DNA from: Prevotella sp.
Lineage (GTDB): Bacteria > Bacteroidota > Bacteroidia > Bacteroidales > Bacteroidaceae
Direction of reading: 5' to 3'
Assembly (NCBI GenBank): GCA_022511045.1
Contig: JAFLSF010000018.1
Location: 1-38,532, forward strand
DNA length: 38,532 nucleotides
Below the pieces are notes generated by a model. The model ran no database searches. It was not told the origin of the DNA and saw only the letters and a program-made list of their open reading frames with translations. This document shows, in pieces, positions 1-7,992 of the stretch (position 1 is its first letter; the number at the start of each line of letters is the position of its first letter). A program made the position numbers and the translations under genes.

Positions 1-17
1 AAATGGACTCAAAAAAA

Positions 18-38
18 CTGTATTCTGTATTCTGTATC
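18..38. repeat. Short 7-nt tandem repeat (three units)
   Basis: Three consecutive copies of CTGTATT (the last ends CTGTATC) occupy this stretch. It lies in the 274-bp non-coding region ahead of the first gene, well upstream of the recognised promoter. I see no gene in 1-274. Two small inverted repeats are also present there (119-133, and 153-169 with a 7-bp arm). No function is assigned. Confidence 0.6.
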
Positions 39-199
39 CAGTGTCACTGTTTGGGAGATATGTGAAAAATGAGACGAGAATAGGGCTCAAGAACGATGTG
101 TATAGACCTCAAGGCCGACGAGTATAGGACTCGCGCTCGGGTTTGCACTACCTTTGACCTCTGGTCGAAACTACTCCTGCTCGAAAAAGTCCAAATAAA

Positions 200-232
200 T
201 TTGGCTTTTTGCTCACTTATTCGTACCTTTGC
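200..232 (+). promoter_or_regulatory. Bacteroidetes-type promoter of the CoA-transferase gene
   Basis: TTTG at 200-203, a 20-bp gap, then TACCTTTGC at 224-232. This matches the Bacteroidetes -33/-7 consensus (TTTG, 19-21 bp, TAnnTTTG). Transcription should begin near 238, giving a leader of about 35 nt before the ATG at 275. The 18 nt at 216-233 recur exactly in the alaS promoter. Confidence 0.8.
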
Positions 233-274
233 AGGCGCAAATGAAACTTAGAAGTAACAGATAAACTAAAAATA

Positions 275-1777
275 ATGTACACACGAATAACCGCTGCCGA
301 GGCAGCAGCACTGATTAAGAACGGCGAGAACATCGCCATGAGTGGCTTCACCCCCGCTGGTGTGGCTAAGGCAACAACGAGAGAGCTAGCAAAGATAGCC
401 ATTAAGGAGCATGAGGCTGGCCGCGAGTTTAAGGTTGGCATCTTTACTGGAGCGTCGACGGGTCAGTCTACGGACGGTGACCTTGCCAACGCACAGGCTA
501 TTAAATATCGTGCGCCGTACACGACGAATTCTGACTTCCGCAAGCACGTGAACATGGGGGAGATTCCCTATAACGACCTGCATTTGAGTCACATGGCCCA
601 AGAGTTGCGCTATGGTTTCTACGGTGATGTGGACTGGGCTATCCTCGAAGTGTGCGACATTGAGGATGCAGGCAGCGACTATCACGTTTACTTGACGGCG
701 GCGGGCGGTATCTCGCCTACGGCTGCTCGTCTGGCAAAACGGGTGATACTGGAGTTGAACTCGTTCCATAATCCTAATGCTAAGTTTATTCACGACGTTT
801 ACGAGCCGAAGGACCCGCCTTATCGCGAGGCTATCCCCATCGTGGGTGTGGTAGACCATATCGGTGTGCCTTATGTGTCGATTCCGAAAGAAAAGGTGGT
901 GGGTGTTGTGGAGTGTAACATCCCAGACGAGGCTCGCGCCTTTAAGGACTCTGACCCCGTGACGGACAAGATTGGATATCTGACGGCTGAGTTCCTTGTG
1001 GAGGAGATGCACAAGGGTCGCATACCGAAGGAGTTTCTGCCCCTTCAAAGTGGTGTGGGTTCGACGGCTAATGCCATCTTAGGCGCATTGGGCGAGGACA
1101 AGCACGTGCCCGACTTTAACATCTATACGGAGGTGATTCAGAACTCGGTCATTGAGATGATGCTCAACGGCCGCGTGAAGGATGCCTCGGCCTGCTCGCT
1201 GACCGTCTCGAACGATTGTCTGATGCAGGTTTACGACAACATGGACTACTTCAAGCACCACTTAGTGCTGCGCCAGAGCGAAATATCGAACCATCCGGCG
1301 GTGATTCGCCGCTTGGGTGTCATTGCCATCAATACGGCTATTGAGGTTGACTTGTACGGCAATGTGAACTCTACGCATATTAGTGGTACCAAGATGATGA
1401 ACGGCATAGGCGGCTCGGGCGACTTCGAGCGCAACGCCTATCTGAGCATCTTCACTTGCCCGTCGACGGCTAAAGGCGGGTTGATTTCGAGCATCGTGCC
1501 CTTTGTCACGCACCAAGACTCGTCGGAACACGACGTGAACGTCATCGTGACGGAACAGGGTATAGCCGACCTGCGCGGCAAGAGCCCGATGCAACGCGCA
1601 CAACTCATCATAGAGAACTGTGCTCACCCAGACTATAAGCCGCTATTGCGCGAGTATCTGTCTTTGGGCACAGGCGGTCACACACGTCATTGTCTGACAG
1701 CCGCTTTTGCTATGCACGACACGTTAGAGCGCAAAGGCGACATGAGGCTGACCGATTTTGTAGACTATATCAAGTAA
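275..1777 (+). CDS. Acetyl-CoA hydrolase/transferase family protein (probable succinate:acetate CoA-transferase)
   Basis: 500 residues, the usual length of the cytoplasmic class I CoA-transferase family that includes acetyl-CoA hydrolase and the AarC/Cat1 succinyl-CoA:acetate transferases. These move CoA between short acids through a glutamyl-CoA intermediate. The likely catalytic glutamate is Glu286 in YTEVIQNS. A glycine-rich GVGSTANAILGAL segment just before it and GGSGDF near residue 385 fit the CoA-binding and closing loops. The C-terminal part carries VIVTEQGIADLRGKSP, typical of the family. In succinate- and propionate-forming Bacteroidales this activity links succinyl-CoA and acetate. 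Donor and acceptor cannot be read from sequence. The gene is monocistronic, with its own promoter (200-232) and terminator (1791-1836). The ATG at 275 follows an AT-rich leader with no Shine-Dalgarno sequence. Confidence 0.9.
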   Translation: MYTRITAAEAAALIKNGENIAMSGFTPAGVAKATTRELAKIAIKEHEAGREFKVGIFTGASTGQSTDGDLANAQAIKYRAPYTTNSDFRKHVNMGEIPYNDLHLSHMAQELRYGFYGDVDWAILEVCDIEDAGSDYHVYLTAAGGISPTAARLAKRVILELNSFHNPNAKFIHDVYEPKDPPYREAIPIVGVVDHIGVPYVSIPKEKVVGVVECNIPDEARAFKDSDPVTDKIGYLTAEFLVEEMHKGRIPKEFLPLQSGVGSTANAILGALGEDKHVPDFNIYTEVIQNSVIEMMLNGRVKDASACSLTVSNDCLMQVYDNMDYFKHHLVLRQSEISNHPAVIRRLGVIAINTAIEVDLYGNVNSTHISGTKMMNGIGGSGDFERNAYLSIFTCPSTAKGGLISSIVPFVTHQDSSEHDVNVIVTEQGIADLRGKSPMQRAQLIIENCAHPDYKPLLREYLSLGTGGHTRHCLTAAFAMHDTLERKGDMRLTDFVDYIK

Positions 1778-1790
1778 CAACAAGCAGCAG

Positions 1791-1836
1791 GGGACGCAAG
1801 AGAACGATAAAGATTGTTAAAACTTGCGTCCCTTTT
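1791..1836 (+). terminator. Intrinsic terminator after the CoA-transferase gene
   Basis: GGGACGCAAG (1791-1800) pairs perfectly with CTTGCGTCCC (1823-1832). The enclosed loop can add a second stem (AACGAT with ATTGTT). The hairpin is followed at once by TTTT (1833-1836). It sits 13 nt after the stop codon and just before the efflux-operon promoter. Confidence 0.8.
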
Positions 1837-1858
1837 ACGTTTATATCGGGAGTTTTCG

Positions 1859-1867
1859 TATCTTTGC
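1859..1867 (+). promoter_or_regulatory. -7 element of the RND efflux operon promoter
   Basis: TATCTTTGC matches the Bacteroidetes -7 element. It is preceded by TTTTCG, giving the TTCGTA(C/T)CTTTGCA core also seen at 221-233 and upstream of alaS. The -33 element is weak (TTTA near 1834-1837, overlapping the preceding terminator's T-run). Transcription should start around 1873. Confidence 0.65.
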
Positions 1868-1871
1868 ACGC

Positions 1872-1959
1872 CGAAAACCCAAGCAAAGGCTTTGAGTTTT
1901 CGCGCTTACTATTGGCTCTGCCTACAAAGAGAGCCAGGCCAGTATAGGGGCGGAACCCC
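1872..1959 (+). other. Structured 5' leader of the efflux operon (three hairpins)
   Basis: Three consecutive inverted repeats fill the leader. The first pairs CGAAAAC (1872-1878) with GTTTTCG (1896-1902), with an inner AAGC/GCTT stem. The second pairs GGCTCT (1914-1919) with AGAGCC (1930-1935). The third pairs GGGG (1947-1950) with CCCC (1956-1959). The first begins where transcription is expected to start. The leader is about 130 nt, far longer than that of the neighbouring CoA-transferase gene. An attenuator, stabilising structure or RNA-level control is possible. I do not recognise a known riboswitch. Confidence 0.5.
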
Positions 1960-2006
1960 AGAAGACTCGGAACTGAATAGACAAATATAAATATATAGAT
2001 AAAGGT

Positions 2007-3167
2007 ATGAAGATGAAGAAAATCGCAACACTTACAGCCATCGCTGCAATGCTTGTTTCGTGCGGCGGAGGCGGTGGTCGTCCTAACTTTGGTGACAACG
2101 AATACCCTGTGGTAACGGCTGGCACGTCGACTGCTGATATGCAGACAACTTATCCTGCCGCCATCAAGGGTACACAAGATGTGGAGATTCGCCCAAAAGC
2201 CCAAGGGTTCCTGACACAGATTAACGTGAAGGAAGGCCAGACGGTGAGTGCTGGACAGTTGATATTTGTCATTGACAACGAGACGGCACAGGCACAAGTG
2301 CGTCAGGCACAGGCTGCCGTCAATGCTGCCCAGCAACAGGTGAACACCGCTAAGCTGACCTACGAAAACGCTAAGCAGTTGCATGCGAGCAAGGTGATAG
2401 GCGACTACGAGTTGCAAACCTCGCAAAACACATATGAGACGGCACAGGCGCAATTGGCTCAGGCACAAGCCGCGCTGGCTACCGCCAAAGAGGCGCTGAG
2501 CTTCTGCTACGTCAAGAGTCCCGCCTCTGGTGTGGTAGGCACACTGCCCTTTAAGAAAGGAGCGTTAGTAAGCAGCGCTAATGCGCTGACCACCGTGTCG
2601 AACATTTCGTCAATGGATGCTTACTTCTCAGTAACGGAGAAAGAGGCTATGGTCATTTCGCAACAGGGCATCAGCAACATGCCTGCCGTCAAGTTGCAAC
2701 TGGCCGACGGAACTATCTACAGCCATGAGGGAACAGTAAGCCGCATGAGTGGCGTTATCGACCAGGCTACGGGCTCGGTACAGCTCATTGCCACTTTCCC
2801 CAATCCCGAGAAGACGCTCAAGAGCGGTGCTACGGGCAACATCATCGTTCCGCGCCAGAATACGAATGCTATCATCGTGCCACAGGCTTCCGTGATGGAG
2901 GTTCAGAACAAGAAGTTTATCTACACCGTAGGAAGCGACAACAAGGTGAAGTATACGGAGATACAGGTAGACCCGCAGGACGACGGCAACAACTACATCG
3001 TGACGGGCGGACTGAAGGCTGGCGACAAGTATGTGACCAACGGTATCACGAAGCTGACGGACGGTATGGAGATAGTGCCCATCACTCCCGAGCGCTACCA
3101 GCAGAAGATTGACGAACAGGCTAAGGCTATGACGGCTGGCGACATCGTAGGTGCGATGAAGAAGTAA
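2007..3167 (+). CDS. RND efflux periplasmic adaptor lipoprotein (AcrA/MexA family)
   Basis: 386 residues. An N-terminal signal ends in a lipobox (LVSC, lipid-modified Cys19) and is followed by a glycine run, so the protein should be anchored by lipid in the periplasm. The family architecture is visible in order: a first biotinyl-lipoyl half (IRPKAQGFLTQINVKEGQ, about residues 62-85), an alanine/glutamine-rich coiled-coil hairpin (about 95-165), the second lipoyl half (VKSPASGVVGTLPFKKG), a beta-barrel and a membrane-proximal domain. Adaptors of this type join the inner-membrane pump to the outer-membrane channel. The gene opens the operon 24 nt before the pump gene. A second ATG lies two codons in; the first was kept because both give the same signal peptide. 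The pump's substrate cannot be deduced. Confidence 0.93.
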   Translation: MKMKKIATLTAIAAMLVSCGGGGGRPNFGDNEYPVVTAGTSTADMQTTYPAAIKGTQDVEIRPKAQGFLTQINVKEGQTVSAGQLIFVIDNETAQAQVRQAQAAVNAAQQQVNTAKLTYENAKQLHASKVIGDYELQTSQNTYETAQAQLAQAQAALATAKEALSFCYVKSPASGVVGTLPFKKGALVSSANALTTVSNISSMDAYFSVTEKEAMVISQQGISNMPAVKLQLADGTIYSHEGTVSRMSGVIDQATGSVQLIATFPNPEKTLKSGATGNIIVPRQNTNAIIVPQASVMEVQNKKFIYTVGSDNKVKYTEIQVDPQDDGNNYIVTGGLKAGDKYVTNGITKLTDGMEIVPITPERYQQKIDEQAKAMTAGDIVGAMKK

Positions 3168-3191
3168 AACTGGTAAATTGGCAAAGTAGTT

Positions 3192-6100
3192 ATGACTTTT
3201 ACAAACTTTATCAAGCGCCCAGTACTGTCGACGGTGATTTCTATCCTCATCGTCCTGCTGGGTTTCATAGGACTGGTGTCGCTGCCCATTGAGCAGTATC
3301 CGGACATTGCACCGCCTACGGTTGTGGTGTTCACGAACTATCCGGGCGCCGATGCCGAAACAGTGAAGAATTCTGTCATCACGCCGCTGGAGGAAAGCAT
3401 CAACGGTGTGGAGGGTATGGAATATATTACGTCTACGGCCTCGTCGGGCTCGGCTCAGATTAGTATTCTGTTCCGTCAAGGCATGAACGCCGATATGTGT
3501 GCCGTAAACGTGCAGAACCGCGTCAGTCAGGCTGCCGCCTTGCTGCCTGCTGAGGTAAACCAAATTGGTGTAACGGTGATGAAGCGTCAGACGTCGCAGG
3601 TCATTATGTTTACGCTGACCTCGGACGGCCGCTACGACGACGAGTTCCTGACGAACTATAACAACATCAATATCGTACCTGCTATCAAGCGTATTCAAGG
3701 CGTGGGTGATGTGCAGTCGCCTGGTTTGAAAAGCTACTCTATGCGTATCTGGCTGAAACCAGACGTGATGCAACAGCACGGATTGATGCCTTCGGACATT
3801 GCTGGCGTATTGGCCGAGCAGAACGTTGAGGCTGCCCCGGGTTCTTTTGGTGAGCAGGCTGACGTAACCTATCAGTATGCAATGCGCTATACTGGTCGTC
3901 TGAAGACTCCCGAGGAATTCGGCAATATCATCATCTCCAGCGATGCCTCCGGACAGACGCTGAAGCTGAAAGACGTAGCCGAGATTGAATTAGGCGGACA
4001 GCAGTATACGGTGTCGATGAAGAACAACAACATTCCGTCGGTAATGGGTATGGTGCAGCAGATTGCTGGTTCTAACGCCAACCAGATAGCCAAAGAGGTG
4101 AAAGCCGAACTGGAGGAACAGGCAAAGCTGTTCCCCCCGGGAATGAAATACAAGATTAACTACGACGTAACGGAATTCCTCTACGCCTCTATTGAGGAGG
4201 TGGTGTTCACGCTGGTGTTCACGCTGATATTGGTGTTTATCGTTATCTACGTGTTCCTGCAAGACTGGCGTTCGACGCTCATCCCGCTGATAGCCGTTCC
4301 TGTGTCGCTGGTGGGTACGTTCTTCTTCTTGAGCGTTTTCGGATTCTCCATTAACCTGCTAACGTTGTCGGCTTTGCTATTGGCTATCGCTATTGTGGTG
4401 GACGATGCTATCGTGGTGGTCGAAGCTGTACACGCTAAGTTGGATCAAGGTTATAAGAGTGCGTTGACAGCCTCTATTGATGCTATGAACGAAATCTCGG
4501 GTGCTATCATCTCTATTACGTTAGTGATGGCCTCGGTGTTCATTCCCGTATCGTTCATTGGTGGGACCTCGGGTACGTTCTATCGTGAGTTCGGTGTGAC
4601 GATGGCTGTCTCCATCTTTATCTCGGCTCTGAACGCTCTGACGCTGTCGCCCGCCCTCTGTGCCATTTTCTTGAAGCCACACGATAAGGACGGCCACGAG
4701 AAGAAGATGTCACACATTGACCGCTTCCACGCATCTTTCAATACGGCTTATGACTCCGTATTAGGAAAATATAAAGGTATCATCGAGAAGTTAGTACGCA
4801 AGCCGAAGACCATCATACTGACCGTACTTATCGGTATCGTGGCTTTGGTTGGAACAATGGCTACCACAAAGACGGGTCTGGTGCCCGACGAAGACACGGG
4901 TACACTGTTCTGTACTATCTCTATGCCGCCTGCAACCTCTGTAGCCCGCACCACACAGATTATCAATCAAGTGGACTCTATCTTAGCTGCTGACCCAGCT
5001 ATTCAGAGCCGCGAGCAGATTCAAGGTTATAACTTCATTGCGGGTTCTGGTTCTGACCAAGCTACATTCATTATCAAGCTGAAGCCATTTGCCGAACGTC
5101 AGAAAGGATTTTTCTGGAAACTAAGCGGACTGTGGCAGGGTGATGGTATCTACCGTTTCTTCTTGAATCCGTATGAGGCCAGCGGCGTGTTGGCACAGAT
5201 TTATCTGAAGACTGCCCACATCAAGGATGCTCAGATATTAGCTTTTGCACCGCCTATGATTCCTGGCTTCTCGGCCAATAGTGGTATCTCAATGGTGATG
5301 CAGGACCGCACGGGTGGTGACTTGGGCAAGTTCTTCGGTATCGTGAAGGACTATCTGGCTGAACTGAACAAGCGGCCAGAGATACAAATGGCTATGACTT
5401 CGTACAACCCGAACTATCCTCAATACATGTTGCATATTGATGTAGCCAAGTGTAAGCAGGCAGGTATCTCGCCCAGTAGCGTGCTTTCAACCTTGCAGGG
5501 TTACTATGGTGGTCTATACGCCTCTAACTTTAACGCCTACGGTAAACTGTTCCGCGTTATGATACAGGGTACTCCAGAAAGCCGCATGACTCCCGAGTCG
5601 CTTAACAGCATCTATGTTCGTACTCCCGCTGGTATGTCGCCCGTACAAGAGTTTTGCCGCATGGAGCGCGTCTATGGTCCGTCAAACATCAACCGCTTCA
5701 ACTTGTTTACTTCTATCAACCTGACAGCAACAGTGGCCGACGGCTTCTCTACGGGTGAAGCATTAGCAGCCGCACAACAGGTAGCCGACGAAATGTTGCC
5801 ACAGGGATATACCTACGAATATTCGGGTCTGACGCGTGAGGAAGCTAAGGCCTCGAACACTACCGCACTTATCTTTGTGCTGTGTATCGTGTTCATCTAC
5901 CTCATTCTGTCAGCACAGTATGAGTCGTACATTCTGCCGTTGGCTGTTATCCTTAGTGTGCCATTCGGATTGGCTGGCTGTTTCCTATTCACTACGCTCT
6001 TTGGCCACGCTAACGACATCTATATGCAGATTTCGCTCATCATGCTGATTGGTCTGCTGGCGAAGAACGCTATTCTGATAGTACAGTTCGCATTGGAACG

Positions 6101-6449
6101 CCGCCATACGGGTATGGCTATCTCTTGGTCTGCTATCCTCGGTTCTGCCGCCCGTTTACGTCCTATCCTCATGACATCGTTGGCTATGGTCATCGGTCTG
6201 TTGCCTATGATGTTTGCCTCGGGTGTGGGTAAAAACGGTAACCAAACATTGGGTGCGGCTGCCGTAGGCGGTATGCTTATCGGTACATTGTGTCAGATAC
6301 TTGTCGTACCAACCTTATTCGTTATCTTCCAAAGTCTACAGGAGCGCATCTCGCCCTTGAAGTTTGAGGATGAAGAGGAGAACAGCGACGTTGCTACCGA
6401 AATAGCCCAGTATGCTCACCGTCCCGTTGACTATAAAATAGAAGAGTAA
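3192..6449 (+). CDS. RND multidrug efflux pump, inner-membrane component (HAE1/AcrB family)
   Basis: 1085 residues, slightly longer than AcrB (1049). The layout is that of HAE1-type RND transporters: TM1 at the N-terminus (RPVLSTVISILIVLLGFIGL), a large periplasmic loop, TM2-6, a second periplasmic loop and TM8-12. The proton-relay aspartates of TM4 are present as Asp404-Asp405 in IAIVVDDAIVVVE. The TM10 lysine is present as Lys958 in LLAKNAILIVQFA. The pump should therefore be proton-driven and should form a trimer with the adaptor upstream and the outer-membrane factor downstream. Drug-type efflux is more likely than metal efflux, given the DD relay and HAE1 similarity. The last 45 residues are an acidic hydrophilic tail. 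The gene ends 66 bp before the outer-membrane factor, and that gap holds a strong hairpin. Confidence 0.95.
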   Translation: MTFTNFIKRPVLSTVISILIVLLGFIGLVSLPIEQYPDIAPPTVVVFTNYPGADAETVKNSVITPLEESINGVEGMEYITSTASSGSAQISILFRQGMNADMCAVNVQNRVSQAAALLPAEVNQIGVTVMKRQTSQVIMFTLTSDGRYDDEFLTNYNNINIVPAIKRIQGVGDVQSPGLKSYSMRIWLKPDVMQQHGLMPSDIAGVLAEQNVEAAPGSFGEQADVTYQYAMRYTGRLKTPEEFGNIIISSDASGQTLKLKDVAEIELGGQQYTVSMKNNNIPSVMGMVQQIAGSNANQIAKEVKAELEEQAKLFPPGMKYKINYDVTEFLYASIEEVVFTLVFTLILVFIVIYVFLQDWRSTLIPLIAVPVSLVGTFFFLSVFGFSINLLTLSALLLAIAIVVDDAIVVVEAVHAKLDQGYKSALTASIDAMNEISGAIISITLVMASVFIPVSFIGGTSGTFYREFGVTMAVSIFISALNALTLSPALCAIFLKPHDKDGHEKKMSHIDRFHASFNTAYDSVLGKYKGIIEKLVRKPKTIILTVLIGIVALVGTMATTKTGLVPDEDTGTLFCTISMPPATSVARTTQIINQVDSILAADPAIQSREQIQGYNFIAGSGSDQATFIIKLKPFAERQKGFFWKLSGLWQGDGIYRFFLNPYEASGVLAQIYLKTAHIKDAQILAFAPPMIPGFSANSGISMVMQDRTGGDLGKFFGIVKDYLAELNKRPEIQMAMTSYNPNYPQYMLHIDVAKCKQAGISPSSVLSTLQGYYGGLYASNFNAYGKLFRVMIQGTPESRMTPESLNSIYVRTPAGMSPVQEFCRMERVYGPSNINRFNLFTSINLTATVADGFSTGEALAAAQQVADEMLPQGYTYEYSGLTREEAKASNTTALIFVLCIVFIYLILSAQYESYILPLAVILSVPFGLAGCFLFTTLFGHANDIYMQISLIMLIGLLAKNAILIVQFALERRHTGMAISWSAILGSAARLRPILMTSLAMVIGLLPMMFASGVGKNGNQTLGAAAVGGMLIGTLCQILVVPTLFVIFQSLQERISPLKFEDEEENSDVATEIAQYAHRPVDYKIEE

Positions 6450-6452
6450 GAA

Positions 6453-6488
6453 CCCATCCTACCCCTCCTAAATGGAGGGGAGGTTGGG
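6453..6488. repeat. GC-rich hairpin between pump and outer-membrane-factor genes
   Basis: CCCATCCTACCCCTCC pairs with GGAGGGGAGGTTGGG around the loop TAAAT, with one bulged A and one mismatch. It begins 4 nt after the pump stop codon and has no T-run after it, so it need not terminate transcription. It could be a stability element that sets the ratio of downstream to upstream expression, or a dispersed repetitive palindrome. Only one copy is seen in this window. Confidence 0.6.
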
Positions 6489-6515
6489 CACTACCAATAT
6501 ATTAAAAGAAGAATC

Positions 6516-7973
6516 ATGAAAAGAATACATATTATCAAAGAAATGACAAGGCCTCTTGCGTGGTTCAAGCCTTTGCAACGGAGAGGGGTTGTAGGCGGAT
6601 TGATGCTGTCGGTGCTCCTCCTCAGCAGTTGCGGATTGTATAACAAGTACGAACGTCCAGACAAGGTTGATACTACAGGGCTCATTCGCGATGCCTTATC
6701 CGATCGTGATACATTGGCCGTACAAGACACAGCGTCCTTTGGCAACCTACCTTGGCGTAGCGTATTCACCGACCCACAATTGCAAGCGCTTATAGAGCAG
6801 GGGTTGCAGCGTAACCCCAATCTGCTAAATGCAGCCTTGACGGTCAAGATGTACGAGCAAATGCTGACTGCTTCGAAACTGGCCTTCCTACCCTCTATCG
6901 CAATAGGCGGTACGTCACCTATGGGAACTATCAGCACCATGTATACAACTCCCTCGGTAACTACAAAGTCGTATTCTATCCCCGCCAGCGCTTCATGGAC
7001 GCTTGACCTTTTTGGTAATCTGCTGTCACAGAAGCGTTCCACCCAGATGGCACTGATTGGTATGAAAGATACTCAGATGGCTGTCCGCGCGCAAATCATT
7101 AGTGGTATTGCCAACTGCTACTATACGTTACTCATGCTCGACAAGCAGTTAGAGATAACGGAAGAAATGACCAAGATGGCTAAAGAGACGTGGGAGATGA
7201 TGCAACTGCAATACCAGTTAGGTCGCATGCGTTCTACCAGCGTACAGAGTGCTGAGGCTAACTATCTGAATACTCAGACGCAGGCCAATGAGTTCCGCCG
7301 TCAGATACGCGCTACAGAAAATGCTCTATCATTGCTCATCGGACAGCAGGGACAGCAAATACCACGCTCCACATTAGAAGCACAGTCGTTACCCTCAGAG
7401 TTCGCTACTGGCGTTGGCGTTGCCCTGTTACAAAATCGTCCCGACGTGCATAGCGCCGAGATGCAGTTGGCCTCTTGTTTCCATAATGTACAGACAGCAC
7501 GCGCGCAGTTCTATCCCAATGTTACAATAGGTGCTTCAGCAGCATTTACCAACAGCAATGGTATGTTGAACCCAGGAAAATGGCTTACTACGCTATTTGG
7601 CAATCTGACCCAGCCTATCTTTATGCGCGGTCAGTTAATTACCAACCTCAAGGTATCGCAATTGCAATATGAACAGGCTTTCAATAACTGGCAGAACACT
7701 ATCTACCAAGCAGGCAATGAGGTGAGCAATGCGTTGGTCAACTACAACGGCTACGATGCAAACTCAAAGTTGGGAGTTCAACTTATTCAAGTGCTGACAA
7801 AGAACGTAGAGGACACGCAAGCTCTGTACAAGAGTAGCGGCTCCAGCTATCTGGAGGTGCTCACCGCTCAAACACAACTACTTTCGGCTCAGCTTACGAA
7901 AGTAAACAACGATTTTAACAAGATGCAGGCCGTCGTCTCGCTGTATACAGCACTTGGCGGAGGCGGCAAATAA
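6516..7973 (+). CDS. RND efflux outer-membrane factor lipoprotein (TolC/OprM/NodT family)
   Basis: 485 residues with the repeated alpha-helical/beta-strand architecture of the OprM/NodT family. These proteins form trimeric outer-membrane channels. A lipobox (LLLSSC, Cys39 from this start) is followed by GLYNKYERP, typical of the lipidated members. Two outer-membrane-efflux repeats are visible (about residues 85-275 and 300-480), with the second-repeat signature NRPDVHSAEMQLAS. The segment before the signal core is unusually long and basic (RPLAWFKPLQRRGVVGG). ATG codons at 6516 and 6543 (residue 10) are both possible, and 6543 would give a more ordinary signal peptide. It is third in the operon and 19 nt before the LpxA-like gene, so co-transcription is likely. 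Confidence 0.92.
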   Translation: MKRIHIIKEMTRPLAWFKPLQRRGVVGGLMLSVLLLSSCGLYNKYERPDKVDTTGLIRDALSDRDTLAVQDTASFGNLPWRSVFTDPQLQALIEQGLQRNPNLLNAALTVKMYEQMLTASKLAFLPSIAIGGTSPMGTISTMYTTPSVTTKSYSIPASASWTLDLFGNLLSQKRSTQMALIGMKDTQMAVRAQIISGIANCYYTLLMLDKQLEITEEMTKMAKETWEMMQLQYQLGRMRSTSVQSAEANYLNTQTQANEFRRQIRATENALSLLIGQQGQQIPRSTLEAQSLPSEFATGVGVALLQNRPDVHSAEMQLASCFHNVQTARAQFYPNVTIGASAAFTNSNGMLNPGKWLTTLFGNLTQPIFMRGQLITNLKVSQLQYEQAFNNWQNTIYQAGNEVSNALVNYNGYDANSKLGVQLIQVLTKNVEDTQALYKSSGSSYLEVLTAQTQLLSAQLTKVNNDFNKMQAVVSLYTALGGGGK

Positions 7974-7992
7974 ATCATAAAGGCAGAAAACT

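Noticed and set aside
149..156. TACCTTTG resembling a second -7 element upstream of the first gene
   Set aside because: No TTTG at the required spacing, and the better promoter lies at 200-232; the arm of a small hairpin overlaps it.
386..1048. 220-codon minus-strand open frame inside the CoA-transferase gene
   Set aside because: It lies wholly within a well-recognised gene on the other strand and has no family resemblance; a composition shadow.
1690..1947. 85-codon frame running through the terminator and the efflux promoter
   Set aside because: Overlaps the gene end, a terminator and a promoter; no signal or domain.
2628..3779. 383-codon minus-strand open frame across the adaptor and pump genes
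   Set aside because: It spans two certain genes and their junction; His/Arg/Leu-rich composition typical of a reverse-strand shadow.
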